Of a DNA stretch of 64,000 bases, positions 25,137-33,548 are shown piece after piece. The first letter of the stretch is position 1. Every line of letters starts with the position of its first letter. The stretch spans positions 412,501 through 476,500 of the forward strand of contig NZ_CP031357.1 of NCBI RefSeq assembly GCF_003355455.1. The letters run 5' to 3'. Under the pieces are notes generated by a model, which was not told the DNA's origin, ran no database searches, and saw only the letters and a list, made by a program, of their open reading frames with translations. The DNA comes from Erythrobacter aureus. GTDB lineage: Bacteria; Pseudomonadota; Alphaproteobacteria; Sphingomonadales; Sphingomonadaceae. A program made the position numbers and the translations under genes.

Positions 25137-26033
25137 TTAGTCCTTCCTTGACCGGGATGGACGCCGCTTCTGACCCGGCATGTGAAGGTCGGATCGAACA
25201 GGAAACGAAGCGTTGTTGTAGGAAAAAGAATACGGGTGGACTTTGCGTACGCCAAACCGGCGACCAAGGCCCGCAGGTGTGGTCACTACCACCGCAATTC
25301 CAGTGTGGTTCAATCGATCACGATGCTGCTGGTATAATCGACATAAGCTTCGGTCCATTGTTAGGAAAAACTGACACCCATACGCATGAGCCGTTCGAAG
25401 GTGCCATGCGTCTTGACTGTGCTTTTCCGAGCCAAATATTTCGACGATTGCCTGGTGCAAGGTGTCGCCGCGGCCAGCAATGCGTTCGCGTTGCATCTTT
25501 GCCAGATGCTTTTGGGCGTCGTCGATCGCAAAACTCACTGTTGCATAGTCAAAGTTCCGGCCATCGACGGAATCGATTGTCACCATGTCCAGTATACTGA
25601 AATCATAATAGCCGGTAGTGCGAAATCGGCTGGGCGGCTGTCTTTCCTGTTCTGCGATCAATTCTGAGGACGTCAGAAAACGCATACATCCAGCTTTCAC
25701 TAAGCCGGTGAGAGCCGACAAATAACAGATATCTTCGTAGTCTTCACTTTCATTTCTAAATGAATGGACAGGAAGGCGGGCCATGTAGCCTGTCTGGATG
25801 GGGTGTACACCACCCCAGAGTTTAGTACCGGTATCTATCCATGCTGTTTCATGAGTAACCGCGTGGGCACGAATTGGGCTATCAATTAGAACGCGAATAG
25901 CGTCACTACCTGCCAATTTCTGGCGGGCCTCTAACGTGCTTGCCCACACAAGAATTTCAGCCATTCTTGGGCCAAACTTGAAAGCTAACGCCTGGCGCTT
26001 TTGCTCAAGCCAATTTCTCACAAATTCTAACAC
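25137..26033 (-). CDS. PIN-like domain protein of unknown role, AT-richer orphan
   Basis: The protein has 298 residues. The C-terminal third reads DAWHLRTAHAYGCQFFLTMD, the pattern of the last acidic cluster of PIN-type nucleases (D..H...A...G...F.T.D), and VLIDSPIRA near residue 48 could supply the first acidic residue. Between them is a region with no motif I know. Base composition is visibly richer in A and T than in neighbours, suggesting transfer. No antitoxin-sized gene is adjacent, so it does not look like a VapBC toxin. It sits between the ends of adenosine kinase and purD, both unaffected. Confidence 0.6.
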   Translation of the reverse strand: MLEFVRNWLEQKRQALAFKFGPRMAEILVWASTLEARQKLAGSDAIRVLIDSPIRAHAVTHETAWIDTGTKLWGGVHPIQTGYMARLPVHSFRNESEDYEDICYLSALTGLVKAGCMRFLTSSELIAEQERQPPSRFRTTGYYDFSILDMVTIDSVDGRNFDYATVSFAIDDAQKHLAKMQRERIAGRGDTLHQAIVEIFGSEKHSQDAWHLRTAHAYGCQFFLTMDRSLCRLYQQHRDRLNHTGIAVVVTTPAGLGRRFGVRKVHPYSFSYNNASFPVRSDLHMPGQKRRPSRSRKD

Positions 26034-26083
26034 TGGGCTACAATAAACCGGGGGAAAGGGTGATCAATACAGTCCGGAAAGAA

Positions 26084-27358
26084 TCATCCTCTTTCCCTTC
26101 TCACCTCTCTTTGCCCAATGTCCCTGCGGCAAAAACCGTCGGCGAAGTCGATGGCGTCGACGGCGGCATAGGCATTGGCCTGCGCCTCGGTGGCGCTCGC
26201 TCCGCGCGCGGTGACATTGAGGACACGGCCGCCGCTGCTTGTCAGCGTGTCGCCCTCCAGTTTCGTGCCGGCGTGGAAGACCTTCGCCCCACCCGCTTCC
26301 GCCTCGCCCAGGTCGATCGGGCCGCCCTTTTTCGGCGTGCCGGGATAGCCCTCGGCTGCCATCACCACGGTCAGCGCGAAATCGTCCGACAAGACCGGCG
26401 CAGCCACCTCGCCCAGCGTGCCGCGCGCGCAGGCCTGCATCAGGTCGACGAGATCGCTTTCGAGCCGCATCATCAGCACCTGGCACTCGGGGTCGCCGAA
26501 GCGGGCATTGTATTCGATGAGCTGCGGGCCGTCCTTCGTCAGCATCAGCCCGGCATAAAGAACGCCCGAATAGGGCATGCCTTCCTCGCGCAGCGTCTGC
26601 ACAGTCGGCTCGACGATCTCGCGCATCACCTGTGCCTGCAGCGCCTCGCTCAGCACCGGGGCGGGGGAATAGGCGCCCATCCCGCCGGTATTGGGGCCGG
26701 TATCGCCCTCGCCCACGCGCTTGTGATCCTGCGCGGTGCCGATGGGGAGAATCGCAGTGCCGTCGGTGAGCGCGAAGAAGCTCGCCTCCTCGCCGGTCAG
26801 GAACTGTTCGATCACCACCTCGCTGCCCGCGCTGCCGAACTTGCCGTCGAACATCTCGTTCAGCGCATTCTGCGCTTCCTCGCGTGTGTCGGCGATGACC
26901 ACGCCCTTGCCCGCAGCCAGCCCGTCGGCCTTGAGCACGAAAGGCGGATCGAATTTCTTGAGCGCCCCCCAGGCCGCCTCCAGCGAGGTGCAGCGTTCGT
27001 AGCGCGCGGTGGGTATGTTCGCGCGCTTGCACAGCTCCTTGGTGAAACCCTTGCTGCCTTCGAGCTGTGCAGCCTGTTTCGAAGGGCCGAACGCGTCGAT
27101 GCCTGCCGCGCGCAGCGAATCGGCCAATCCGTCGACCAGCGGCGCCTCTGGCCCGATCACGACGAGGCCGATCTCCTTCTCGCGCGCGAATGCGATCACG
27201 GCGTCATGATCGGTCGCGTCGAGCGCGACGCATTCCGCGTCCTGGGCGATGCCGGGATTACCCGGTGCCGCCCACAGCTTGTCGCACAGCGGCGATTGCG
27301 CCAGTTTCCACGCCAATGCATGCTCGCGACCGCCCGAGCCAAGCAAAAGGATATTCAT
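26084..27358 (-). CDS. purD: Phosphoribosylamine-glycine ligase
   Basis: The protein has 424 residues. It begins MNILLLGSGGREHALAWKLA, the diagnostic PurD N-terminus, and continues with the ATP-grasp core (FVLKADGLAAGKGVVIAD, EEASFFALTDG, TGPNTGGMGAYSPAP, IEYNARFGDPECQ). It joins glycine to phosphoribosylamine in purine synthesis. ATG 27358 shares two bases with the oppositely directed start of xseA, so the promoter must lie inside xseA. No strong ribosome site is seen. Confidence 0.96.
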   Translation of the reverse strand: MNILLLGSGGREHALAWKLAQSPLCDKLWAAPGNPGIAQDAECVALDATDHDAVIAFAREKEIGLVVIGPEAPLVDGLADSLRAAGIDAFGPSKQAAQLEGSKGFTKELCKRANIPTARYERCTSLEAAWGALKKFDPPFVLKADGLAAGKGVVIADTREEAQNALNEMFDGKFGSAGSEVVIEQFLTGEEASFFALTDGTAILPIGTAQDHKRVGEGDTGPNTGGMGAYSPAPVLSEALQAQVMREIVEPTVQTLREEGMPYSGVLYAGLMLTKDGPQLIEYNARFGDPECQVLMMRLESDLVDLMQACARGTLGEVAAPVLSDDFALTVVMAAEGYPGTPKKGGPIDLGEAEAGGAKVFHAGTKLEGDTLTSSGGRVLNVTARGASATEAQANAYAAVDAIDFADGFCRRDIGQREVRRERG

Positions 27359-28814
27359 GCCCACCGATTTCCCGTCAGATGCAGAAGATGCAAGCTTGGT
27401 AGCGAAGGCGCGCGCGGGCGACAACGCCGAGCCGCTTACAGTCAGCGAAATATCGCAAGCGCTGAAGCGCACGGTGGAGGATCGCTTCGGCTTCGTGCGG
27501 CTGCGTGGTGAACTGTCGGGCGTGAAGCGCGCGGCGAGCGGGCATATGTATTGCGCGCTCAAGGATGAGAAGGCGGTGCTCGACGGGGTGATGTGGCGGG
27601 GCAATACCGGTCGCCTGCCGTTCAATCCCGAAGACGGGCTGGAGGTGGTCGCCAGTGGCAAGCTGACCACCTATCCGGGCCGTTCGAAATACCAGATCGT
27701 CATCGAACGGATGGAGCTGGCAGGCGAAGGCGCGTTGCTGGCGCTGCTCGAGAAGACCCGCGCCCGGTTGCAGGCCGAAGGATTGTTCGCGCAGGAGCGC
27801 AAACAGCCGCTGCCCTTCCTGCCGCGCACCATCGGCGTGGTCACGTCGCCCACCGGGGCGGTCATTCGCGACATTCTCCACCGGCTGGCGGATCGCTTCC
27901 CCAGCCGGGTGATCGTGTGGCCGGTGCTGGTGCAGGGGCAGGGCGCGGCGGAGCAGGTTGCCGGTGCGGTGCGCGGCTTCTCGGCCATTCCCGAAGGCCA
28001 CCCCGATCGGCCGGATCTCGTCATCGTTGCGCGCGGCGGTGGCTCGATCGAGGATCTGTGGAGCTTCAACGAGGAAGTGGTCGTCCGCGCGATTGCCGAC
28101 TGCCCGATACCCACGATCAGCGCGGTCGGGCACGAGACCGACACCACTCTCGCCGACTATGCCGCCGACCGCCGTGCGCCGACCCCCACCGCCGCCGCCG
28201 AAATCGCCGTTCCCGTGCGCGCCGAACTTGCCGCGACTCTGGCCGATTTCGCAGCGCGCAAGAAACGCGCAATCCTGCGCCCTGTGCAATTGGGCCGCGA
28301 GCGGTTGCAGGCGCGCACCGACCGGCTGCCGAAGCGGGAAGCGTTGCTCGAACCGCATGCGCAGCGGCTGGACGACCTTGCCGAACGCCTGCGCCGGGGC
28401 CTGCGCGATCGGGCGGCGCAGGGGCGCGAGCAGCTCTCCAACCTGCGCCTTGCTCCGGCCGCGCTCCACCGCAATCTGCGCGAGGCGCAGCGCGCGCTGG
28501 CGGGGCAAAAGCTTGCGCCCGCGCTGGTCGAACGGCCCCTTGCCGAGCGGCGCCAACGGTTGGCCGCTCTGGCGCGGCTCGCCGAACAGCTCCACCCCGA
28601 CCGCCCGCTTCAGCGTGGCTATGTCCGGGTCACCGGACCCGACGGACGCACCATCACCGACAAGGCCGCTGCGGCCAAGGAAACCGCCCTCACCCTCAAG
28701 TTCCGCGACGGCGAGCTCGATGTCGCGACCGCAGACGCTGCATCTCCTGCAACCCCCCGCCGCAAACCGCGCCAGACCCGAACCGCACCGAAACAAGACG
28801 ATTTGTTCGGTTAA
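27357..28814 (+). CDS. xseA: Exodeoxyribonuclease VII large subunit
   Basis: The protein has 485 residues. The OB-fold at residues 20-120 (LTVSEISQALKRTVEDRFGF, RGELSG, HMYCALKDEKAVLDGVMWRG) is followed by the catalytic domain with IGVVTSPTGAVIRDI, DLVIVARGGGSIEDLWSFNE and ISAVGHETDTTLADYAADRR, then a long coiled-coil and a C-terminal strand domain. With XseB it degrades single-stranded DNA. ATG 27357 follows AAAGGATATTC, a good ribosome site. The start codon overlaps that of purD on the other strand. Confidence 0.95.
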   Translation: MPTDFPSDAEDASLVAKARAGDNAEPLTVSEISQALKRTVEDRFGFVRLRGELSGVKRAASGHMYCALKDEKAVLDGVMWRGNTGRLPFNPEDGLEVVASGKLTTYPGRSKYQIVIERMELAGEGALLALLEKTRARLQAEGLFAQERKQPLPFLPRTIGVVTSPTGAVIRDILHRLADRFPSRVIVWPVLVQGQGAAEQVAGAVRGFSAIPEGHPDRPDLVIVARGGGSIEDLWSFNEEVVVRAIADCPIPTISAVGHETDTTLADYAADRRAPTPTAAAEIAVPVRAELAATLADFAARKKRAILRPVQLGRERLQARTDRLPKREALLEPHAQRLDDLAERLRRGLRDRAAQGREQLSNLRLAPAALHRNLREAQRALAGQKLAPALVERPLAERRQRLAALARLAEQLHPDRPLQRGYVRVTGPDGRTITDKAAAAKETALTLKFRDGELDVATADAASPATPRRKPRQTRTAPKQDDLFG

Positions 28815-28838
28815 GGTCGACCTGCTAGGATTCACACC

Positions 28839-29048
28839 ATGTTGATGAACAAGAATTCCGGCCCGTCCAATGGCGAAGCCAAGCTGCAATATGGCCCTTC
28901 CGGCTTCCGCGTCCTGCGCGCGGGCAATCACGTCTTCTGTGCGATGAGCGGTGTGCCGATTCCGCTCGACGAGCTGCGTTACTGGTCGGTCGAACACCAG
29001 GAAGCCTATGCCAGCGCGCAGCTCGCCACCGAGCGAATGGCGCCGTGA
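28839..29048 (+). CDS. DUF2093 domain protein
   Basis: This 69-residue soluble protein contains AKLQYGPSGFRVLRAGNHVF then C-A-M-S-G-V-P-I-P-L-D-E-L-R-Y-W-S, the conserved DUF2093 block. Function is unknown; the family is short and found in alphaproteobacteria. Its TGA overlaps the GTG start of the next gene (GTGA). It lies 24 bases after xseA, so the three genes may form one transcript. Confidence 0.85.
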   Translation: MLMNKNSGPSNGEAKLQYGPSGFRVLRAGNHVFCAMSGVPIPLDELRYWSVEHQEAYASAQLATERMAP

Positions 29049-29968
29049 GTTTCACCCGGGTCGCACCGCTTCTCTTCCTGACTACAGCCTGCATTCCCGC
29101 CCCCGAGGCGGAGCAGGCACCCCCGCCGCCGCGCACGGAAGTGGTACAGCCGGTTCGCGCGTCCCCCGCACCTACTCCCACGTCGACTCCGGTGCCGTCC
29201 CCGCCGCGCCCCGCAGTGTTCACTTTCGCGGGCGAGCTGGAACAGGGCGGCTGGATACGCGGAACAGTGCCGAACGGGACGGCCAAGGCGATGCTGGGCG
29301 AGGAAGAGCTCGCTTTCGATGGCGAGGGGCGGTTCTTCGCCGCCTTCGACCGCGATTCGCCGAAAACGATGCGGCTGATCGCGCGGCTGACCGATGGGCG
29401 GACGATAGACAGCCCGCTGACCGTGGCTCCGCGCGCCTGGGATATCGAGCACGTCAACGTCGCGCGCAGGCCGCGGGGGTCGAACGCGGCTTTCATGCGC
29501 CGTCGCCAGCCCGAACTCGATGCCATCTGGAATGCGCGGCTGGCGGAAACCGGCGCGCGGGGCTGGCAGCAGGATTTCATCTGGCCGGTATCGGGACGTA
29601 TCTCGGGCCGCTTCGGTGCGCAGCGCATCTATCGCGGCGAGCCGGGCAGCTACCATTCGGGAATCGACATCAGCACCGGCACCAGCGGAACGCCCTATGT
29701 CGCGCCCGCCGACGGTGTGGTCGTGCTGGCGGAAGACGATTTCAGCTTGGAGGGCAAGTTGCTGATTATCGATCACGGGCAGGGGCTCAACAGCGCCTTC
29801 CTGCACTCTTCGCGGCTCTATGTGGGCAAGGGCGACAGGGTGACGCAGGGCCAGCACATCGGCGATATCGGCTCATCCGGCCGGGCGACGGGTCCGCATC
29901 TGCACTGGAGCCTCAAATGGCGCAATGCCCGGCTCGACCCGCTGCTGTTCACCGGTCCGATGCGCTGA
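29045..29968 (+). CDS. M23-family peptidase lipoprotein
   Basis: The protein has 307 residues with a GTG start. MSFTRVAPLLFLTTAC gives a lipobox-like T-T-A-C16 and a proline-rich linker. The LytM domain occupies the C-terminal third: GRFGAQRIYRGEPGSYHSGI with the zinc histidine and H-x-x-x-D, then AFLHSSRLYVGKGDRV, and TGPHLHWSL with the H-x-H ligand pair. It is expected to cut or regulate cutting of peptidoglycan cross-links at the outer membrane face. Coupled by GTGA to the DUF2093 gene. Confidence 0.9.
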   Translation: MSFTRVAPLLFLTTACIPAPEAEQAPPPPRTEVVQPVRASPAPTPTSTPVPSPPRPAVFTFAGELEQGGWIRGTVPNGTAKAMLGEEELAFDGEGRFFAAFDRDSPKTMRLIARLTDGRTIDSPLTVAPRAWDIEHVNVARRPRGSNAAFMRRRQPELDAIWNARLAETGARGWQQDFIWPVSGRISGRFGAQRIYRGEPGSYHSGIDISTGTSGTPYVAPADGVVVLAEDDFSLEGKLLIIDHGQGLNSAFLHSSRLYVGKGDRVTQGQHIGDIGSSGRATGPHLHWSLKWRNARLDPLLFTGPMR

Positions 29969-30012
29969 GCGCCTAAAGCGCCCGCCCGCCCAGCGAAGGA
30001 ACCGTACCGCCC

Positions 30013-30990
30013 ATGCGCCGCACGCGTTTGCTCTCCATCATCCTGCTCACGGCGGCGCTTGCGCCGGGCCTCTGGTGGCGCGCGCCCGAACCCCCGCGCG
30101 ATTTCCAACGGTCGGTGACGATCCGGCCATTGGCGATAACGCCGGAGCGGCGCGGCCCCTTTACGCTCTCCGCCGCATGGGAATTGACCGGCGACCGGCT
30201 GGAATTCGGCGGATTTTCCGCGCTGGTCGCACGGGACGATAGGCGTTTTCTGGCCGGGTCGGATACGGGGCGAAGATTGCAATTCGAGCGGCCCGACCGC
30301 AGCGCGCAGCCAGGCGTGCTCGCCCGATTCGCCGATGAGGAAGCGAGCGCCAAAGTGGGGCGCGATCTGGAATCCCTGGCGGTCGACCCGGCCAGCGGCA
30401 CGGTGTGGGGCGGTTACGAATATCGCAAATCGATTGTCCGCTTCGACGCGCGCTTCAATCCCGACGCCGAGGTTCGACCGGCCGGGATGCGCGATTGGGA
30501 AGACAATGCCGGAGCCGAAACGCTGGTCCGTTTGGCGGACGGCCGTTTTCTCGTGGTGGAGGAACGCGCGCGCCGCGGGCGGGGGCGGCATCATGCCCTT
30601 GTCTTCGCCACCGACCCCGTGAAGGATCGGGACCCCGCAAGAGCGATCGTGGGCATTCCGGCGGGCTACCGTCCTGTCGACGGCACGCCGATCGACGGCG
30701 GGCAGGCGCTCGTGCTTCTGCGCCGCGTCGTCTGGGGCATCCCGCCCGGCTTCGAATCGGCGATCGCTCACGTGAATATCGATCGGCGGAACCCCGATGG
30801 CAGTATCGCCGCGCGTCTGGTGACCGAATTCGGCGATGCAATCCCGCAGGAAAATTACGAGGGGCTGGCGCTGACCCGTGACCACGACGGGACGCATCTG
30901 TGGTTGATCTCGGACGACAATTTCATGTCGACCCAGCGCACCCTGCTGCTCAAACTACGCTGGGACCAACGCGAAAAGGCGCGCGAGTAA
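30013..30990 (+). CDS. Esterase-like activity of phytase family protein
   Basis: The protein has 325 residues with an N-terminal signal or anchor (MRRTRLLSIILLTAALAPG). The body shows six-bladed beta-propeller-like repeats: FGGFSALVARDDRRFLAGSD, DLESLAVDPASGTVWGGYEY, NYEGLALTRDHDGTHLWLIS followed by DDNF. This is the phytase-esterase-like pattern (PF13449 type), where the acidic blades usually bind calcium. The substrate is unknown. The stop codon is inside a strong hairpin that serves the convergent rpmB. Confidence 0.82.
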   Translation: MRRTRLLSIILLTAALAPGLWWRAPEPPRDFQRSVTIRPLAITPERRGPFTLSAAWELTGDRLEFGGFSALVARDDRRFLAGSDTGRRLQFERPDRSAQPGVLARFADEEASAKVGRDLESLAVDPASGTVWGGYEYRKSIVRFDARFNPDAEVRPAGMRDWEDNAGAETLVRLADGRFLVVEERARRGRGRHHALVFATDPVKDRDPARAIVGIPAGYRPVDGTPIDGGQALVLLRRVVWGIPPGFESAIAHVNIDRRNPDGSIAARLVTEFGDAIPQENYEGLALTRDHDGTHLWLISDDNFMSTQRTLLLKLRWDQREKARE

Positions 30991-31002
30991 CCCTCGCGCG
31001 CC
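30978..31002 (-). terminator. Terminator of rpmB, overlapping the stop of the convergent gene
   Basis: A perfect 10-bp GC stem (30978-30987 with 30993-31002) has a 5-base loop. On the minus strand it is followed by TTTTCGCG, a short T-run, so it fits termination of rpmB. The TAA of the plus-strand gene (30988-30990) lies in the loop. Confidence 0.8.
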
Positions 31003-31047
31003 CTTCGAATTTCCGCTGTTGCCAGGGCGCCCGGCGCCCCGCAGACC

Positions 31048-31338
31048 TCAAGCGGAAGCGGCGTTCGCCTTCTTCAGCTCGCGCTTCACCTTGAGCGCAT
31101 TGGCCGACAGCTTGTCGTCGCCGGTCTTGAGCAGCCAGTTGTCGAGACCGCCATTGTGCTCGACGCTGCGCAGGCCCTGCGTCGATACGCGAAACTTGAA
31201 GCTGCGATCGAGCTTTTCGCTCATCAGCGTGACGTTCTGGAGGTTCGGCAGGAAGACCCGCTTGGTCTTGTTGTTGGCGTGGCTCACATTGTTGCCGACC
31301 TGGCGGCCCTTGCCGGTGAGTTCGCAAATGCGCGACAT
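31048..31338 (-). CDS. rpmB: 50S ribosomal protein L28
   Basis: The 96-residue protein starts MSRICELTGKGRQVGNNVSH and has the NNKTKRVFLPNLQNV segment typical of L28. Length and sequence are those of alphaproteobacterial L28, with an alanine-ended C-terminus (KKANAASA). It is a component of the large ribosomal subunit. The gene is monocistronic with a clear terminator downstream. Confidence 0.98.
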   Translation of the reverse strand: MSRICELTGKGRQVGNNVSHANNKTKRVFLPNLQNVTLMSEKLDRSFKFRVSTQGLRSVEHNGGLDNWLLKTGDDKLSANALKVKRELKKANAASA

Positions 31339-31496
31339 GATACGTCTCTCGTTCGAATGGGCGGGCGAGCTTTCCCGTCCTGCGCAAAAGCAGTGTGGGT
31401 CCGTTCTTGTCCCGGAAAGCGGCGCGCATAGCGGCGAGGGTGCGAATCGTCAAGCACGTTGCACGCTTGCGCGTCGAGGGCTAGCGCCTGGCGGAT

Positions 31497-31952
31497 ATGG
31501 CCGCCTGGACACTTCCGCAACCCATGAAGCGCGCTCTTGCGCTTGCAGAAAAGGCCTCCGCGCTGGGCGAGGTGCCGGTGGGCGCGGTGGTGACTCGCGG
31601 CGGCGAGGTGATAGCGGAGGCGCACAACGCCCCGCGCGAAACGCACGATCCAACCGCCCACGCCGAAATCCTCGCGATTCGCCGCGCGGCGCGCGCGCTG
31701 GGCGAGGAACGCCTCACAGATTGCGACTTGTGGGTCACGCTCGAGCCCTGCGCCATGTGCGCGGGAGCGATCGTCCATGCGCGCATCGGCAAGCTCTATT
31801 ATGCGGCGAGCGATCCCAAGGGCGGCGCGGTCGAACACGGCGCGCGCATTTTCGAACCGCCCCAGTGCCTGCACCGGCCCGAGGTCTATGCCGGTATCGG
31901 CGAGGCGAGGGCGGCGGAATTGTTGCGCGAGTTTTTCAGGGAGCGGCGATGA
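31497..31952 (+). CDS. tadA: tRNA-specific adenosine deaminase
   Basis: The protein has 151 residues. The zinc deaminase core is complete: T-A-H-A-E in DPTAHAEILAIRRAA (proton-shuttle glutamate) and TLEPCAMCAGAIVHARIGKL with the P-C-x-x-C ligands; HGARIF in the C-terminal part matches TadA. It converts A34 of tRNA-Arg(ACG) to inosine. The stop overlaps the start of the next gene (ATGA). Confidence 0.94.
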   Translation: MAAWTLPQPMKRALALAEKASALGEVPVGAVVTRGGEVIAEAHNAPRETHDPTAHAEILAIRRAARALGEERLTDCDLWVTLEPCAMCAGAIVHARIGKLYYAASDPKGGAVEHGARIFEPPQCLHRPEVYAGIGEARAAELLREFFRERR

Positions 31953-32386
31953 AGCTGACCTCGATCACTGCGGAGAGGCACTATTTCAATGAGAAACCTA
32001 AAGGCACGCCTCTTCGCCTACTCCTAAGTTTCACGAACGGGAAAACGCTGCGCTTGCGGGTCGCCGGCGATGGTCAGAGAATGATCCTTGATAGCGATCC
32101 ACTGCCCAGCCCCACGGAGATGGACGAATTCGGCAGGACAGAACTGTCCGACGTGACGCGGGATCTTTTCCCGACGCTTTCTGGCCTTGCAATTGACCGG
32201 ATCGCTGAACTTGTCTGGCACAGAACAATGGTAGGGATTTGTCTCGAGTCCGAGACCTCCAGTTCATTCTACTTCTGGGTAGACGGCGACGAGCTGCACT
32301 GGGGTGACTCCGCAGCATTGCAGTCCCATGACTGGCTCGATGATGTGCTTCCATCCGTCACGGAAAAGACCATCTCGGTGAACTAG
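31949..32386 (+). CDS. Uncharacterised protein coupled to tadA
   Basis: This 145-residue soluble protein starts MKLTSITAERHYFNEKPKGT. It has alternating beta-strand-like stretches (LRLLLSFTNGKTLRLRV, SSFYFWVDGDELHWG) and an acidic C-terminus. I recognise no family. It is AT-richer than tadA and the following RNase gene, and its codon use looks different, so it may be acquired. The ATGA overlap means it depends on tadA translation. The fold resembles small immunity-type proteins only in the vaguest sense. Confidence 0.6.
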   Translation: MKLTSITAERHYFNEKPKGTPLRLLLSFTNGKTLRLRVAGDGQRMILDSDPLPSPTEMDEFGRTELSDVTRDLFPTLSGLAIDRIAELVWHRTMVGICLESETSSSFYFWVDGDELHWGDSAALQSHDWLDDVLPSVTEKTISVN

Positions 32387-33100
32387 CTACAACCCCCGCC
32401 ATATCTTCGCCGCCGCCTCGTTCCGCGCTCCAAAGCGCGCCCGGTCGCAGGTCGCGGGCATGAAGCGTTTGTCGTAGCACAGGCGCAGTTCTTCGAGCCA
32501 TCCCCGCGCGTTGAGCTTCACGCCGACTGCTTCGCGCGGCCAGTCGGGATTGGCATCGGTGAAGCGGGTGCGGATGGTGCCTGCGGTGAGGCCGTCCTCG
32601 CGGCTCACGCGATCGAAGTCGGGGATGCGCAGGCCCCGCCACAATATGCGGGTGACTTTGAAATAGGTTGCAGGGCGCTTTGTCATGCAGGCGCCATGCT
32701 TGGCCCATTGGCGCGCAAGGAGCGCGGCGGAAGGCGAGATACACATGTTTGCCGCCACCTCGCGCGGCAAGGGGGCGCGGGGGGCAGGGCACCATTGCGG
32801 CCAGCTCCGCCCGCTTTGCGGCCAGAGCCCATGGACGACCAGGCCGAACATCCCCTCGCGTCCACTGCATTGGCGCGCATGGCGGCGCTGGCCCTTGCGC
32901 GGCTTGCAGAATTCCGGGCTCCAGCTCAACGCCAGCGTGTAGCCGGTGATCGGCAGGCGGCGCGGCGGTGCATCGGGAGTTACTTGCGGCAGGCGCAGGC
33001 TGGTTGGCAAATCGCACTGGTAATGCTGCGCGGCAAGCGGTGCGGAGGGAAGCAGCGCCGCGGCGAGCAGCAGGGCGACGCCATGGCTAGGGCGCCGCAT
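32387..33100 (-). CDS. Ribonuclease T2 family protein, exported
   Basis: The protein has 237 residues with a signal (MRRPSHGVALLLAAALLPSA, cut near LAAQ). RNase T2 active sites are both present: CAS1 FGLVVHGLWPQ (about residues 82-92) and CAS2 WAKHGAC (about 131-137), plus the YTLALSWSPEFC entry motif and several cysteines for disulfides. It degrades RNA by transesterification in the periplasm or outside the cell. ATG 33100 begins the signal; a longer in-frame start would bury it. It overlaps the next upstream gene by 14 bases. Confidence 0.9.
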   Translation of the reverse strand: MRRPSHGVALLLAAALLPSAPLAAQHYQCDLPTSLRLPQVTPDAPPRRLPITGYTLALSWSPEFCKPRKGQRRHARQCSGREGMFGLVVHGLWPQSGRSWPQWCPAPRAPLPREVAANMCISPSAALLARQWAKHGACMTKRPATYFKVTRILWRGLRIPDFDRVSREDGLTAGTIRTRFTDANPDWPREAVGVKLNARGWLEELRLCYDKRFMPATCDRARFGARNEAAAKIWRGL

Positions 33101-33506
33101 GATCGTCAGTTCGGCTAAGCCAAGCCCTGGCATCGGCGCGGAAAAGCAAGGCGATGGCCGCAAGCTGGAGAACCGTGACCACCAGGCTCGTCAGCCTGGC
33201 GGGATTAAACATGGTTGCGGGATCGAAATTCACGAACAGCAGCCCGAAAGCGGTCAGGACCACCAGCATCCATTTCGCGATTACGCTCGCGCGGCGGGCG
33301 ATGAAGTACCACAGGATCAAGGGAATCAGCAGGCTGATCGCGATCACGCCGACGGCGAAGCCATTGCCCGGACCCATGGCGGCAAGGGCAGGATCGCTCC
33401 GGATTTGTGCCAGGAAAGCGTCGTACTGGACCACGCTGTTGACGAGAACGAGCACAAGGCTGAGCAGAAACAGGCGCTCGAACCATAGGATAGAAACCGG
33501 TCGCAT
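33087..33506 (-). CDS. Small integral membrane protein
   Basis: The 139-residue protein has four hydrophobic segments (LFLLSLVLVLVNSVV, VGVIAISLLIPLILWYF, AKWMLVVLTAFGLLFV, LVVTVLQLAAIALLF) and short loops. No domain family is recognised. The 3' end overlaps the RNase T2 start, so they are probably co-transcribed; nadC lies downstream on the same strand after about 40 bases on its other side. Confidence 0.75.
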   Translation of the reverse strand: MRPVSILWFERLFLLSLVLVLVNSVVQYDAFLAQIRSDPALAAMGPGNGFAVGVIAISLLIPLILWYFIARRASVIAKWMLVVLTAFGLLFVNFDPATMFNPARLTSLVVTVLQLAAIALLFRADARAWLSRTDDHAAP

Positions 33507-33548
33507 TCCTAATTCCCCCCGTTTTCGACGGGAAAGAATGCCCGCAAA

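Noticed and set aside
25137..26033. VapBC-type toxin-antitoxin reading of the PIN-like gene
   Set aside because: The protein is twice the usual VapC size and no antitoxin gene lies beside it.
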